Made by a program: the position numbers and the translations under genes. Positions 38,591 to 46,348 of a stretch of DNA of 49,567 bases are shown piece after piece. The first letter of the stretch is position 1, and each line of letters opens with the position of its first letter. Below the pieces are notes generated by a model. It saw only the letters and a list, made by a program, of their open reading frames with translations, was not told where the DNA came from and made no database searches. This stretch comes from Clostridia bacterium (GTDB lineage: Bacteria > Bacillota > Clostridia > Oscillospirales > Acutalibacteraceae). The stretch covers positions 1-49,567 of the forward strand of contig JAFRUA010000024.1 of assembly GCA_017434855.1 (NCBI GenBank), in the 5' to 3' direction.

Positions 38591-38703
38591 CCGGCTGCCG
38601 ACAGGGTGCGATGATGACAATTTTGTAAATTTTTCGTGCGCTATGGCTTTTTGGCGCTGGATACGCTATAATAAAACAAGTTCATGACAAGGGGGTTTCT
38701 GTG

Positions 38704-40248
38704 ATGAAACGAACAAGCAGAAAGATCTTTGCGCTTTTGCTGGCGGCGGCGCTGCTGATTGGCACGCTGCAGACCGCGGTGCTTGCGGCAGAGGGCAATC
38801 AAGCCGCGGGCGTCTGCCCGACGATCTATGTCCACGGCTTTATGTCTGAAAGTGTTTATACGGATCAAAACGACCCGTCGTCGCCCGAGGTGTTCCCGGA
38901 CGGCGCACAGGAAATACTGGACGCGATCAAACCCGCCCTGCCGGACATTGCCGGCGCGCTTGCCCGCCAGGACTGGGAAGCGTTCGGCGACAAGGCGGCC
39001 GCCGTTGCGCTGGAACTTCTGTCCCCGGCGTTTTTGGGAGAGGACGGCGAAGTCCAGAACGGGTCCGGCGTCTTTTTCGTGTATCCGAAGAAGGAGGACA
39101 TCACGCCGGGCAGCACCCTGCGGTTTTCCTATGACTGGCGCGCCGACCCGATGGACAGTGCGGCAAAGCTCAACGATTTTGTCAACTACGTCTGCGATGC
39201 GGCGGGGGTGCAAAAAGTCAATATGTTCGGTCACAGCCTCGGCGGACTGATCATGCATACCTATTTCACCCTTTACGGGACGGACCATGTTCGCAGCGTG
39301 TGCTTTAACACGGCGGCGATCTATGGCGAAACCTATACCGGCGAGCTGATGAACGGCGACCTCCTGATTTCAGCGGATGCGCTGACCGGCTATCTTCGTT
39401 TTCTGGCGGATGAAAACGACTATCCCGTACTGCTTGACGGCCTGGTGACGTTGCTGGAACAGTCCGGCATTGCAGCGCTTGTGGAGCGCATGGGGAACGG
39501 CCTGCTTGAAAAAATCCGTGACACGCTGCAGCGCCGCGTGATGCTGCCGCTGTTTGCCAACTGGCCGTCGATCTGGAGCATGGTGCCGGACGACTACGTG
39601 GACGGCGCCATTGACTATGTCTTCAACGGCTTTTATGCCGGGGAGGATCACAGCGCCCTGCGTGAAAAGGTTGACGCCTACAACACCCAGGTGCGCGCCC
39701 ATCGGGAAGAGACGCTGCTGGCCCTCAACGAAGCTGCAAACGTCTATGTCATATCGCGGTACGGGTCCATGTCGTTCCCGCTGACGACGTCTTATCGGAA
39801 TCTCAGCGACAGCGTGATCGACACCAAGTTTTCCTCCTTCGGCGCCACGACCGGTCGGTTCAACGAGCCGTTGCCCGAAGATTATCGCGCAACGGTTCCG
39901 GCGGGATATCTTTCGCCGGACGGCACGGTGGACGCGTCCACCTGCCTGTTCCCGGAGCAGACGTGGTTCGTGCGCGGCCTGCATCATTCCAGTCATCCGG
40001 ATGCGATGGAGGAAATGATCTATACGCTTTTGTATTACGACGGCCAGGCCACGGTGGATACGTTTGAGATGTATCCGCGCTTCATGTACTATGAGTATCA
40101 GACAGACACCTTTGCCCCGGATGTGTCCGCGCCGGCGCCGCAGTTCGGCGATCGGCTGCGTGCAGGGTTCCGCGAATTCACGGCGCTGCTGAAGGATCTG
40201 TTTGACCGGCTGCTTTCCCGCCTGAAAGACGCTTTCCGTATCAAGTAA
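38704..40248 (+). CDS. Secreted alpha/beta-hydrolase, lipase-like
   Basis: The 514-aa protein has a Sec signal peptide of about 29 residues (MKRTSRKIFALLLAAALLIG, end VLAAE). A lipase-type fold follows: the oxyanion stretch YVHGFM near 42-47 and the nucleophile elbow GHSLGG with Ser178. A histidine candidate lies in RGLHHSSHPDAM near residue 425. A lid-like insertion of about 150 residues separates the two. It ends in an amphipathic basic helix (LKDLFDRLLSRLKDAFRIK) that could bind membranes. There is no sortase or lipobox anchor. The ribosome site AAGGGGG supports ATG 38704 (GTG 38701 also possible). It divides the two deo operons. Confidence 0.86.
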   Translation: MKRTSRKIFALLLAAALLIGTLQTAVLAAEGNQAAGVCPTIYVHGFMSESVYTDQNDPSSPEVFPDGAQEILDAIKPALPDIAGALARQDWEAFGDKAAAVALELLSPAFLGEDGEVQNGSGVFFVYPKKEDITPGSTLRFSYDWRADPMDSAAKLNDFVNYVCDAAGVQKVNMFGHSLGGLIMHTYFTLYGTDHVRSVCFNTAAIYGETYTGELMNGDLLISADALTGYLRFLADENDYPVLLDGLVTLLEQSGIAALVERMGNGLLEKIRDTLQRRVMLPLFANWPSIWSMVPDDYVDGAIDYVFNGFYAGEDHSALREKVDAYNTQVRAHREETLLALNEAANVYVISRYGSMSFPLTTSYRNLSDSVIDTKFSSFGATTGRFNEPLPEDYRATVPAGYLSPDGTVDASTCLFPEQTWFVRGLHHSSHPDAMEEMIYTLLYYDGQATVDTFEMYPRFMYYEYQTDTFAPDVSAPAPQFGDRLRAGFREFTALLKDLFDRLLSRLKDAFRIK

Positions 40249-40263
40249 CCAATCAATGAAACA

Positions 40264-40316
40264 CAACGCCCGCGCTTCTCTCCCGGTGAAAGAGGCGCGG
40301 ACGTTTTTTAAAATCT
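40264..40316 (+). terminator. Terminator after the lipase gene
   Basis: AACG-C-CCGCGC with GCGCGG-A-CGTT, plus inner TCT/AGA, then TTTTTT. It also lies at the end of the convergent cdd gene. Confidence 0.8.
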
Positions 40317-40320
40317 TTCT

Positions 40321-40725
40321 TTAAAGCTGCGCTTTGGAAAAGCTGAGCGGCAGCAGCTCGGCCAGCGGATAAACCCTGGGTTCGCCGCTGTCGGTCCCGA
40401 GGATCACGCGAAAGTCCGGCGCGCAGAATTCCGCCATCACCTGGCGGCACACGCCGCACGGCGGGCAAAGCGCGTCAAACACGCCGCGCTTTCCGCCGAC
40501 GATCGCGATGGCGCAAAAGCTGCGTTCACCTTCGCTGACCGCCTTGAAAAACGCGGTGCGCTCCGCACAGTTTGTGGGGCCGAAGGCGGCGTTTTCAATG
40601 TTGCAGCCAAGATAGACCTTGCCGCTTTCTGCCAGCAGCGCCGCGCCGACGGTGAAGCCGGAATACGGCGCATAGGCAAAGGATGCGGCCTGTTTTGCCA
40701 GGGCGATCAATCGTTCATCTGTCAT
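40321..40725 (-). CDS. cdd: Cytidine deaminase
   Basis: The 134-aa homotetramer-type enzyme deaminates cytidine and deoxycytidine to uridine forms. Zinc ligands are C53 in NCAERTA (with catalytic Glu55), and C90 and C93 in PPCGVCRQ. GGAGG lies 7 bp before ATG 40725. The first codons overlap deoB by 11 bp. It is the last gene of the deoD-deoB-cdd operon and feeds uridine to Pdp. Confidence 0.97.
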   Translation of the reverse strand: MTDERLIALAKQAASFAYAPYSGFTVGAALLAESGKVYLGCNIENAAFGPTNCAERTAFFKAVSEGERSFCAIAIVGGKRGVFDALCPPCGVCRQVMAEFCAPDFRVILGTDSGEPRVYPLAELLPLSFSKAQL

Positions 40726-41896
40726 ATGGCGCCTCCGTGATCTGATCCTTGAAGCTTTTGCCGGCCAGCGCATTCGGTACGCCGAACAGGTCGGCGATCG
40801 TTTTTCCGATGTCGGCATAGGTCGCGCGTATGCCGAGATTGACCGGCTTTACATGTTTTCCGTAAACGAGCAGGGGAATGTATTCCCGCGAGTGGTCGGT
40901 GCTGGGCGTGCAGGGGTCGCAGCCGTGGTCCGCCGTGATGAACAGCAGGTCGTCGCCTTGCAGCGTCGGCAAAAATGCGGCCAGCCAGCGGTCAAATTCC
41001 ATCAGTGCGTTGGCGTACCCCGGGGCGTCGTTGCGGTGGCCGTAGCGCATGTCAAAATCGACCAGATTCGTGAAGCACAGGCCGCAAAAGTCCGTTTCGG
41101 AATAATCCGACGTCATCTGCATTCCGTCGGCGTTGGAAACGGTGGGGTGCGCCTTGCACAGACCCTTCCCGGCGAAGATGTCAAAAATCTTTCCGACCGG
41201 GAGCACGTCGTATCCGGCGCCCGCCAGCACGTCGATCAGCGTGTCGCCCGGCGGAACCAGTGAAAAATCATGGCGGCGCGGCGTCCGTGTGAAGGGGAAC
41301 GTCCCGGTGAACGGCCGCGCGATGACGCGCCCCACGGCGTGTTTGCCCTGCAGAATGTCCCGCGCGATGCGGCAGTATTCATACAGCGTTTCAACCGGAA
41401 CCTTGTCTTCATGCGCGGCGATCTGAAAGACAGAGTCCGCCGAGGTATAGACGATCAGCGCCCCGGTTTTCAGGTGTTCCTCACCGTAATCTGCGATGAC
41501 CTGCGTGCCGGAATACGGCTTGTTGCAAAGAACGGCGCGGCCGGTCCGGCGGGCGAATGCATCGATGACCTCCGGCGGAAAGCCGTCCGGGTACGTCGGC
41601 ATGGGCGTTTCTGAAATCAGTCCGCAGATTTCCCAGTGTCCGGTGGTGGTGTCTTTGCCGGCCGACGCTTCGGCGCATTTGCCATAGGCGCCGATGGGGA
41701 ACGCCGTTCTTTTGCCGCAGCCCACACCGTCGATGTTGAACAGACCGAGCGATTGCAGCGCCGGAACCTCAAAGCCCGGCTGGGCGCAGCAGGAGCGCAG
41801 CGTGTTGCTGCCGGCATCGCCATAGGCGGCAGCGTCCGGCAATTCGCCGACGCCGACGCTGTCCAGCACGATCAAAAAGACGCGGCGCGGTTTCAT
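40715..41896 (-). CDS. deoB: Phosphopentomutase
   Basis: The 393-aa alkaline-phosphatase-superfamily mutase interconverts (deoxy)ribose-1- and 5-phosphates. The metal-binding Asp is in IVLDSVGVGELPDA (D12), the active Thr in the following SNTLRS stretch, and the other metal ligands lie in TADHGCDP and TDHSREYIP. Its ATG overlaps the deoD stop by 4 bp and its end overlaps cdd. It links the nucleoside phosphorylases to DeoC. Confidence 0.97.
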   Translation of the reverse strand: MKPRRVFLIVLDSVGVGELPDAAAYGDAGSNTLRSCCAQPGFEVPALQSLGLFNIDGVGCGKRTAFPIGAYGKCAEASAGKDTTTGHWEICGLISETPMPTYPDGFPPEVIDAFARRTGRAVLCNKPYSGTQVIADYGEEHLKTGALIVYTSADSVFQIAAHEDKVPVETLYEYCRIARDILQGKHAVGRVIARPFTGTFPFTRTPRRHDFSLVPPGDTLIDVLAGAGYDVLPVGKIFDIFAGKGLCKAHPTVSNADGMQMTSDYSETDFCGLCFTNLVDFDMRYGHRNDAPGYANALMEFDRWLAAFLPTLQGDDLLFITADHGCDPCTPSTDHSREYIPLLVYGKHVKPVNLGIRATYADIGKTIADLFGVPNALAGKSFKDQITEAPYDR

Positions 41897-42621
41897 GCGG
41901 TCACCCCGTCCGATGCGGCGGCGGTTTCCAGCGCCAGGCGGATCATGTCGGTAAAGGTGTTTTGCCGCTCTTCCGCCGTGCAGCCTTCACCGGTGAAGGG
42001 CAGGTCCGACACGGTGCAGATAGCCAGCGCACGTTTTTTGCAGCGCATGGCGGTCAGATACAGGCCCGCCGCTTCCATCTCCACGGCGATGGATCCGCAG
42101 GCCGCCCATTGCTTGAGCACAGTCGGGTCCGGATCATAGAACGTGTCGGCAGACAGCAGGTTGCCGACCTTGAGCGTCAGGCCCAGCGCTTCGGCGCAGC
42201 GGTCCGCCGTTTTCAAAAGGGCATAGGAGCAGGTGGGCGCCAGCGTGCCGGGGACCCCGAACTGATCGGCAAACGCGGAGTTGGTATTGGCCCCCAGACC
42301 GGCGACCAGGTCGCGCAGCCCGACGCCTTCACCGATGCCGCCGGCAGAGCCGACGCGGATGATGTTCTCTACGCCGAAAAAGGTGTAAAGCTCATAGGCA
42401 TAGATCCCGATGGACGGGATGCCCATGCCGCTGGCCATGACCGAGACCTTGTGGCCGTGATAGGTGCCGGTATAGCCCTGAACGCCGCGCACATTGTTCA
42501 CAAGGACGGCGTTTTCCAAAAAAGTTTCGGCAATCATTCTGGCGCGCAGGGGGTCGCCGGGCATCAGCACTGTCCCGGCAAAGCCCACGTCGTTGAGCGG
42601 TACGATATGCGGTGTTTTCAT
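41893..42621 (-). CDS. deoD: Purine-nucleoside phosphorylase, DeoD type
   Basis: The 242-aa hexameric PNP family enzyme carries the phosphate-binding MPGDPLRA at 20-27, RVGSAGGIG and the ribose/base segment AVEMEAAGLY. It splits purine nucleosides to the base and (deoxy)ribose-1-phosphate. GGAGGGAA lies correctly for ATG 42621. The in-frame ATG at 42636 precedes that ribosome site and is rejected. It is the first gene of the deoD-deoB-cdd operon. Confidence 0.96.
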   Translation of the reverse strand: MKTPHIVPLNDVGFAGTVLMPGDPLRARMIAETFLENAVLVNNVRGVQGYTGTYHGHKVSVMASGMGIPSIGIYAYELYTFFGVENIIRVGSAGGIGEGVGLRDLVAGLGANTNSAFADQFGVPGTLAPTCSYALLKTADRCAEALGLTLKVGNLLSADTFYDPDPTVLKQWAACGSIAVEMEAAGLYLTAMRCKKRALAICTVSDLPFTGEGCTAEERQNTFTDMIRLALETAAASDGVTA

Positions 42622-42652
42622 TTTGATTCCCTCCATCTGTCAATCTGACCCG

Positions 42653-42681
42653 ATTTTACCACAGAATGCCGCAATTTGCAA
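42653..42681 (-). promoter_or_regulatory. Promoter of deoD-deoB-cdd
   Basis: Minus strand: TTGCAA (42676-42681), a 17-bp spacer ending TGG, and TAAAAT (42653-42658). Confidence 0.78.
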
Positions 42682-42729
42682 CCTTGGCGCGCAGGAAACT
42701 CAACATTTGTAGGTTATCTTTTCAGAGCA

Positions 42730-42758
42730 TTGACTTTTTGCACCATACCCGCTATAAT
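42730..42758 (+). promoter_or_regulatory. Promoter of the ligase-condensation-ACP operon
   Basis: TTGACT (42730-42735), a 17-bp spacer and TATAAT (42753-42758). It diverges from the deoD promoter about 50 bp away. Confidence 0.88.
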
Positions 42759-42766
42759 GCAAAAAG
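42734..42766 (+). promoter_or_regulatory. Perfect 9-bp inverted repeat around the -10 box: candidate operator
   Basis: CTTTTTGCA (42734-42742) and TGCAAAAAG (42758-42766) are exact inverse copies 15 bp apart, covering the spacer and the -10. The position predicts repression. No regulator gene lies next to it. Confidence 0.65.
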
Positions 42767-42833
42767 ATAAGAGACAGAATTGTGCCTTTTGCCTATGTTT
42801 TAATCAACAAATGTCGAAAAAAGGGGTGCTGTC

Positions 42834-44381
42834 ATGGATATGAAAAACATTCTGACGGTGCGTGATCTTTTGGATGACGCAGCAAATAAATATGCCGATC
42901 AGACCTTTTTGAAATTCTATCGGGACGGTAAGATCGAAGAACGCAGCTTTAACGTCAACCGGCAGCACAGCCTGGCGGTCTGCCGCTGGATCCGTGCGAT
43001 GCACACCCAGCGCATGCATGTCGCTTTCATCGGAAAGACAAGCTATGAATACATCACCTGCCTGACCGGCATCCTCATCAGCGGCAATGTTGCCATTCCG
43101 TTTTCGCCGGACATTTCGGCGCGGGAGGCTGCGATCCTGATGGAGCGCGCCGACGTGGATCTGCTGCTGTATGACGACAGCTTTGCCGCCCAGGCAAAAG
43201 AAATCATCGAAAGCGGCACCCTGCTGCGCGATGTGGTCAATATCGGCGACGCCGCGTTTTTTGAAGAAATCTATCAGACCTACGGGGATGATTCCGAATA
43301 CGCGTCGCTGTCTGATGTTGCGATTGACCCGGACGCCTGCGCCGTGATGATCTATACCTCCGGTACCACCGGCGTGCGCAAGGGCGTGATGCTTTCCTCC
43401 CGGGCGCTGGTCGGCAACGTGATGTATCACGATTATGTGACCGACGCGTTTCGCCCAAACGACGTGGCGCTGTCGGTGCTGCCGATGTTCCATGTGTATT
43501 GCTTCACCGGCGATTATCTGAAAAATATGAAGGACGGTCTGCAGGTCGCGCTCAACGGCAATCTGCGCGACGTGGTCCAGAATCTGACGCGGTTTGAGCC
43601 GCGCGTCATGCGCGTGGTGCCCATGATCGCCCAAACGCTGCTGCGCCGTGTCAAGACGGTGCTTGCCCGCAACCCGGACATGGACCCGCGCGACGCCGCC
43701 AAAAAAGTCTTTGGCCGCAACATCAAATGGCTGATCTCCGGCGGCGCCTATCTTGATCCGGCGCTGGTGGATGAATATGAAACCGTCGGCATTTTCCTGC
43801 GTCAGGGGTACGGCATGACCGAGGCCGGCTGCCGCATCTCGGTGCCGGATGAAGCCGCAGACAAAACGTCTGTGGGCCGCGTGATCGACCTGTGCCGGGC
43901 GCGCATCCAGCACGGAGAGATTCAGGTCGATACGCCGACCAAAATGCTCGGGTACTACAAAATGCCGGAGGAAACGGCGGCGATCTTCACCGACGACGGC
44001 TGGCTGAAAACCGGCGACATCGGCATCCTGACCGACGACGGCGTGCTGTTCATCACCGGCCGGGTGAAAAACCTGATCATCCTTTCCAACGGCGAAAACG
44101 TTTCACCCGAGGCGATCGAAAAGAAATTTGACCATGAGCCGATCGTTGACGAGGCGGTCGTCTATGCGCAAAACGACCGCATCGTGGCGGAAATCTATCC
44201 CAACTACGATTACATCGCGGAAAACCGGATTGACGATGTCAGCGAGGTCATTGAAGCGATGATCGACACGATGAACCTGACGGCCAAGCCGTCGCATGTG
44301 ATTGCAAACTTTAAGCTTCGTTCCACCCCGTTTGAGCGGACCGGCAGCGGCAAGCTCGTGCGGCCCAGTGCAAAGCTTTGA
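42834..44381 (+). CDS. Adenylate-forming acyl/aminoacyl ligase, free-standing
   Basis: The 515-aa ANL-superfamily enzyme activates a carboxylic acid with ATP. Visible core motifs are YTSGTTGVRKG at 174-184 (P-loop), QGYGMTEAG, the TGD of WLKTGDIGIL, and the hinge GRVKNLIILSNGENVSPEAIE (first 20 residues read from G). The catalytic Lys is in GSGKLVR at the end. The substrate could be a fatty acid or an amino acid, since the specificity pocket cannot be read with confidence. It is the first gene of a three-gene operon with a condensation protein and a carrier protein, so it probably loads the carrier. AAGGGGTG precedes ATG 42834. Confidence 0.92.
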   Translation: MDMKNILTVRDLLDDAANKYADQTFLKFYRDGKIEERSFNVNRQHSLAVCRWIRAMHTQRMHVAFIGKTSYEYITCLTGILISGNVAIPFSPDISAREAAILMERADVDLLLYDDSFAAQAKEIIESGTLLRDVVNIGDAAFFEEIYQTYGDDSEYASLSDVAIDPDACAVMIYTSGTTGVRKGVMLSSRALVGNVMYHDYVTDAFRPNDVALSVLPMFHVYCFTGDYLKNMKDGLQVALNGNLRDVVQNLTRFEPRVMRVVPMIAQTLLRRVKTVLARNPDMDPRDAAKKVFGRNIKWLISGGAYLDPALVDEYETVGIFLRQGYGMTEAGCRISVPDEAADKTSVGRVIDLCRARIQHGEIQVDTPTKMLGYYKMPEETAAIFTDDGWLKTGDIGILTDDGVLFITGRVKNLIILSNGENVSPEAIEKKFDHEPIVDEAVVYAQNDRIVAEIYPNYDYIAENRIDDVSEVIEAMIDTMNLTAKPSHVIANFKLRSTPFERTGSGKLVRPSAKL

Positions 44382-44413
44382 GAATAAAAAATATTCGACA
44401 GGAGAATCAAGTT

Positions 44414-45814
44414 ATGAAAAAAGTGATCAAGGGACCCGTCTATGACCTGACCCCGGCGCAGGATATGATTCAGTTCATGCTGAAGTATTCCTTTTTCCAC
44501 AAGCAAGTGACCCAGATTCCCGAATCTATCATCACTGAAAAAGAGATTGATTTTGACGTGATGAAACAGGCCGTCAACCTTGAAATCGAGCGCAACGACT
44601 GCATGCGCCTGCGTTTTTTCAAAGAGAAGGGAAAGATCAAGCAGTATTTCCTTGACAAGCTGACGGTCGACGACATCCCGGTTTTGACCTTCAAGACCGA
44701 AGAGGAGCAGCTTGCGACGCTGACCGCCGACGCGCAGACGCCGGTGCGTATGCTCAAGGACGAGACCTATCGCATCAAATTCTTCCGGTCCTTTGACGGG
44801 CGGTACGGTATCTATATCTGCGTGCACCATCTGGTCATGGACAATTTGGCCTGCTTTGTGTTCTTCAACGATCTGCTGGCGTGCTATGACCACCTGAAGG
44901 ACGGCGCCCCGCTGCCGAAGCCGCTCGGCAAGTTTGAGGACGGCATCAAAAAGGAACTGGCCTGGATCGCCGATCCCGAAAACCTCAAGCGCGAAGAAAA
45001 GGCGTATGAGGAATACATCACCCGCGACGGCGAGCCGACCTATATGGGCGTGGAAGGCCCGAAGTACCTGGAGGCCGAGCGCAAAAAGAAAAAGGACCCG
45101 AACATCAAGTACGTGTCGCTGTTTGATCCGATCCATGACAAGGCCGGCTTCACCAAAAAGACCATTCCCTATGAAGACAGCCAGAAGATCATCAAGTTCA
45201 TGGACGACAACGACTTCGGCGGCGAATGCCTGATCCAGCTTGCCATGCGCATCTTCCTGTCAAAGATCAACAACCATGTGCTGGATTCCTATTTCATCCC
45301 GCTTTGCCCGCGCCGCCGCACAGTGAGCGAAAAGCGCTCCGGCGGCACCTATGCCGCGCCGCTGCCGTGGCGCATGGTGCTCAAGGATGAAGACACCTTC
45401 TATGACGCGATGAAGCTGATCCGCGAGCAGCAGATGTGGGCGTTCCGCCACATGGATTATCCCTATCTGGAATACCGCAACCTGCAGCGCCGCGTGTTCA
45501 ACTACGGTGCGGCGTCCGCGTCCAGCACCATGATGTTCTCGTGGTTCCCGCTGGAAGAGAACACCATGAACAACTGGGACTATGAGTTCGTCGGATACGG
45601 CATCGGCCGCTATGTCATGGTGCTTTATACCTTCGCTATGAAGGACGTCAAAAACGGAACCATCAAGGTCACCTATCAGCACCGCACCAAATTCATCTCG
45701 GTCGAAGACATCGACCGCTTCCAGGACGGTGTGGAGCAGGTGCTGCGCATCGCTGTGGAAAACCCGCAGATCACCATCGGTGAGCTGCTTGACAAAGTTC
45801 AGGTCAAAGCATAA
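44414..45814 (+). CDS. Free-standing condensation-domain protein (NRPS C-like)
   Basis: The 466-aa protein is one complete condensation/acyltransferase domain. The catalytic motif HHLVMDN occupies residues 138-144, matching HHxxxDG with Asn for the final Gly. The N-terminal DLTPAQDMIQFM resembles the C1 motif, and later segments (YFIPLCPRRR, ASSTMMFSWF) follow the two-lobed fold. Such domains join an acyl group on one carrier to an amine or alcohol. Since no second carrier or thioesterase is encoded nearby, the acceptor may be a free small molecule or lipid. GGAG precedes ATG 44414, 32 bp after the ligase stop. Confidence 0.87.
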   Translation: MKKVIKGPVYDLTPAQDMIQFMLKYSFFHKQVTQIPESIITEKEIDFDVMKQAVNLEIERNDCMRLRFFKEKGKIKQYFLDKLTVDDIPVLTFKTEEEQLATLTADAQTPVRMLKDETYRIKFFRSFDGRYGIYICVHHLVMDNLACFVFFNDLLACYDHLKDGAPLPKPLGKFEDGIKKELAWIADPENLKREEKAYEEYITRDGEPTYMGVEGPKYLEAERKKKKDPNIKYVSLFDPIHDKAGFTKKTIPYEDSQKIIKFMDDNDFGGECLIQLAMRIFLSKINNHVLDSYFIPLCPRRRTVSEKRSGGTYAAPLPWRMVLKDEDTFYDAMKLIREQQMWAFRHMDYPYLEYRNLQRRVFNYGAASASSTMMFSWFPLEENTMNNWDYEFVGYGIGRYVMVLYTFAMKDVKNGTIKVTYQHRTKFISVEDIDRFQDGVEQVLRIAVENPQITIGELLDKVQVKA

Positions 45815-45832
45815 GAAACGGAGGAAACAATC

Positions 45833-46081
45833 ATGGATAAAAAACTTGAATCAATCATCGCCATCATTTCCGATTTTGTGGACGTCGATCCCGCAGAAGT
45901 GACCAAGGATTCCAAGCTGCGTGCGGACCTCGGCCTCAATTCGTTTGATTTTGTCAACATCGCCGTGGCGTTTGAGTCGGAGTTCGGCGTTTCGATTCCC
46001 GACAAGGACATTCCGGAGCTGCGCACGGTCGGCGATATTCTGGCGCTGATCGAATCGAAGCAGGACGCGCTGTCCAAATAA
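45833..46081 (+). CDS. Acyl/peptidyl carrier protein, free-standing
   Basis: The 82-aa acidic helical protein has the phosphopantetheine site Ser37 in ADLGLNSFDFVNI, which has Asn-Ser-Phe where fatty-acid ACPs have Asp-Ser-Leu. That variant is common in secondary-metabolism carriers and DltC-like proteins. The C-terminal helix IPELRTVGDILALIE is typical. It lies 18 bp after the condensation gene with AAACGGAGGAAACA as ribosome site. A phosphopantetheinyl transferase is needed but not present in the window. A terminator follows. Confidence 0.94.
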   Translation: MDKKLESIIAIISDFVDVDPAEVTKDSKLRADLGLNSFDFVNIAVAFESEFGVSIPDKDIPELRTVGDILALIESKQDALSK

Positions 46082-46104
46082 TTTGTACATAGATCTTCGG
46101 AAAG

Positions 46105-46130
46105 GGCTGCAGCGGGACTGCGGCCTTTTT
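46105..46130 (+). terminator. Terminator of the ligase-condensation-ACP operon
   Basis: GGCTGCAG / CTGCGGCC stem (one G-U pair), a 5-base loop, then TTTTT. Confidence 0.82.
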
Positions 46131-46216
46131 GGGTACCGGAATGCATGGCGACCGCAGTCCGGGCGTCCATTCATAAAAAATTCAAGGGAATTTTACAGCT
46201 TCGGCATGTGATCTTC

Positions 46217-46245
46217 TTGCATTTTTCAACGGAATGAGATAGAAT
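46217..46245 (+). promoter_or_regulatory. Promoter of the Cys-rich repeat protein gene
   Basis: TTGCAT (46217-46222), a 17-bp spacer and TAGAAT (46240-46245). It leaves a leader of about 95 nt before ATG 46349. Confidence 0.75.
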
Positions 46246-46348
46246 AGAATCAGGAATCGGCGACCTCTGAAAGCGCAAGTTGTTTGCGTGCGCGCAGGTT
46301 TTGAGTTGCCCAATCTATCATATTTTTTCAACAAAGGTTGTGAACGGA

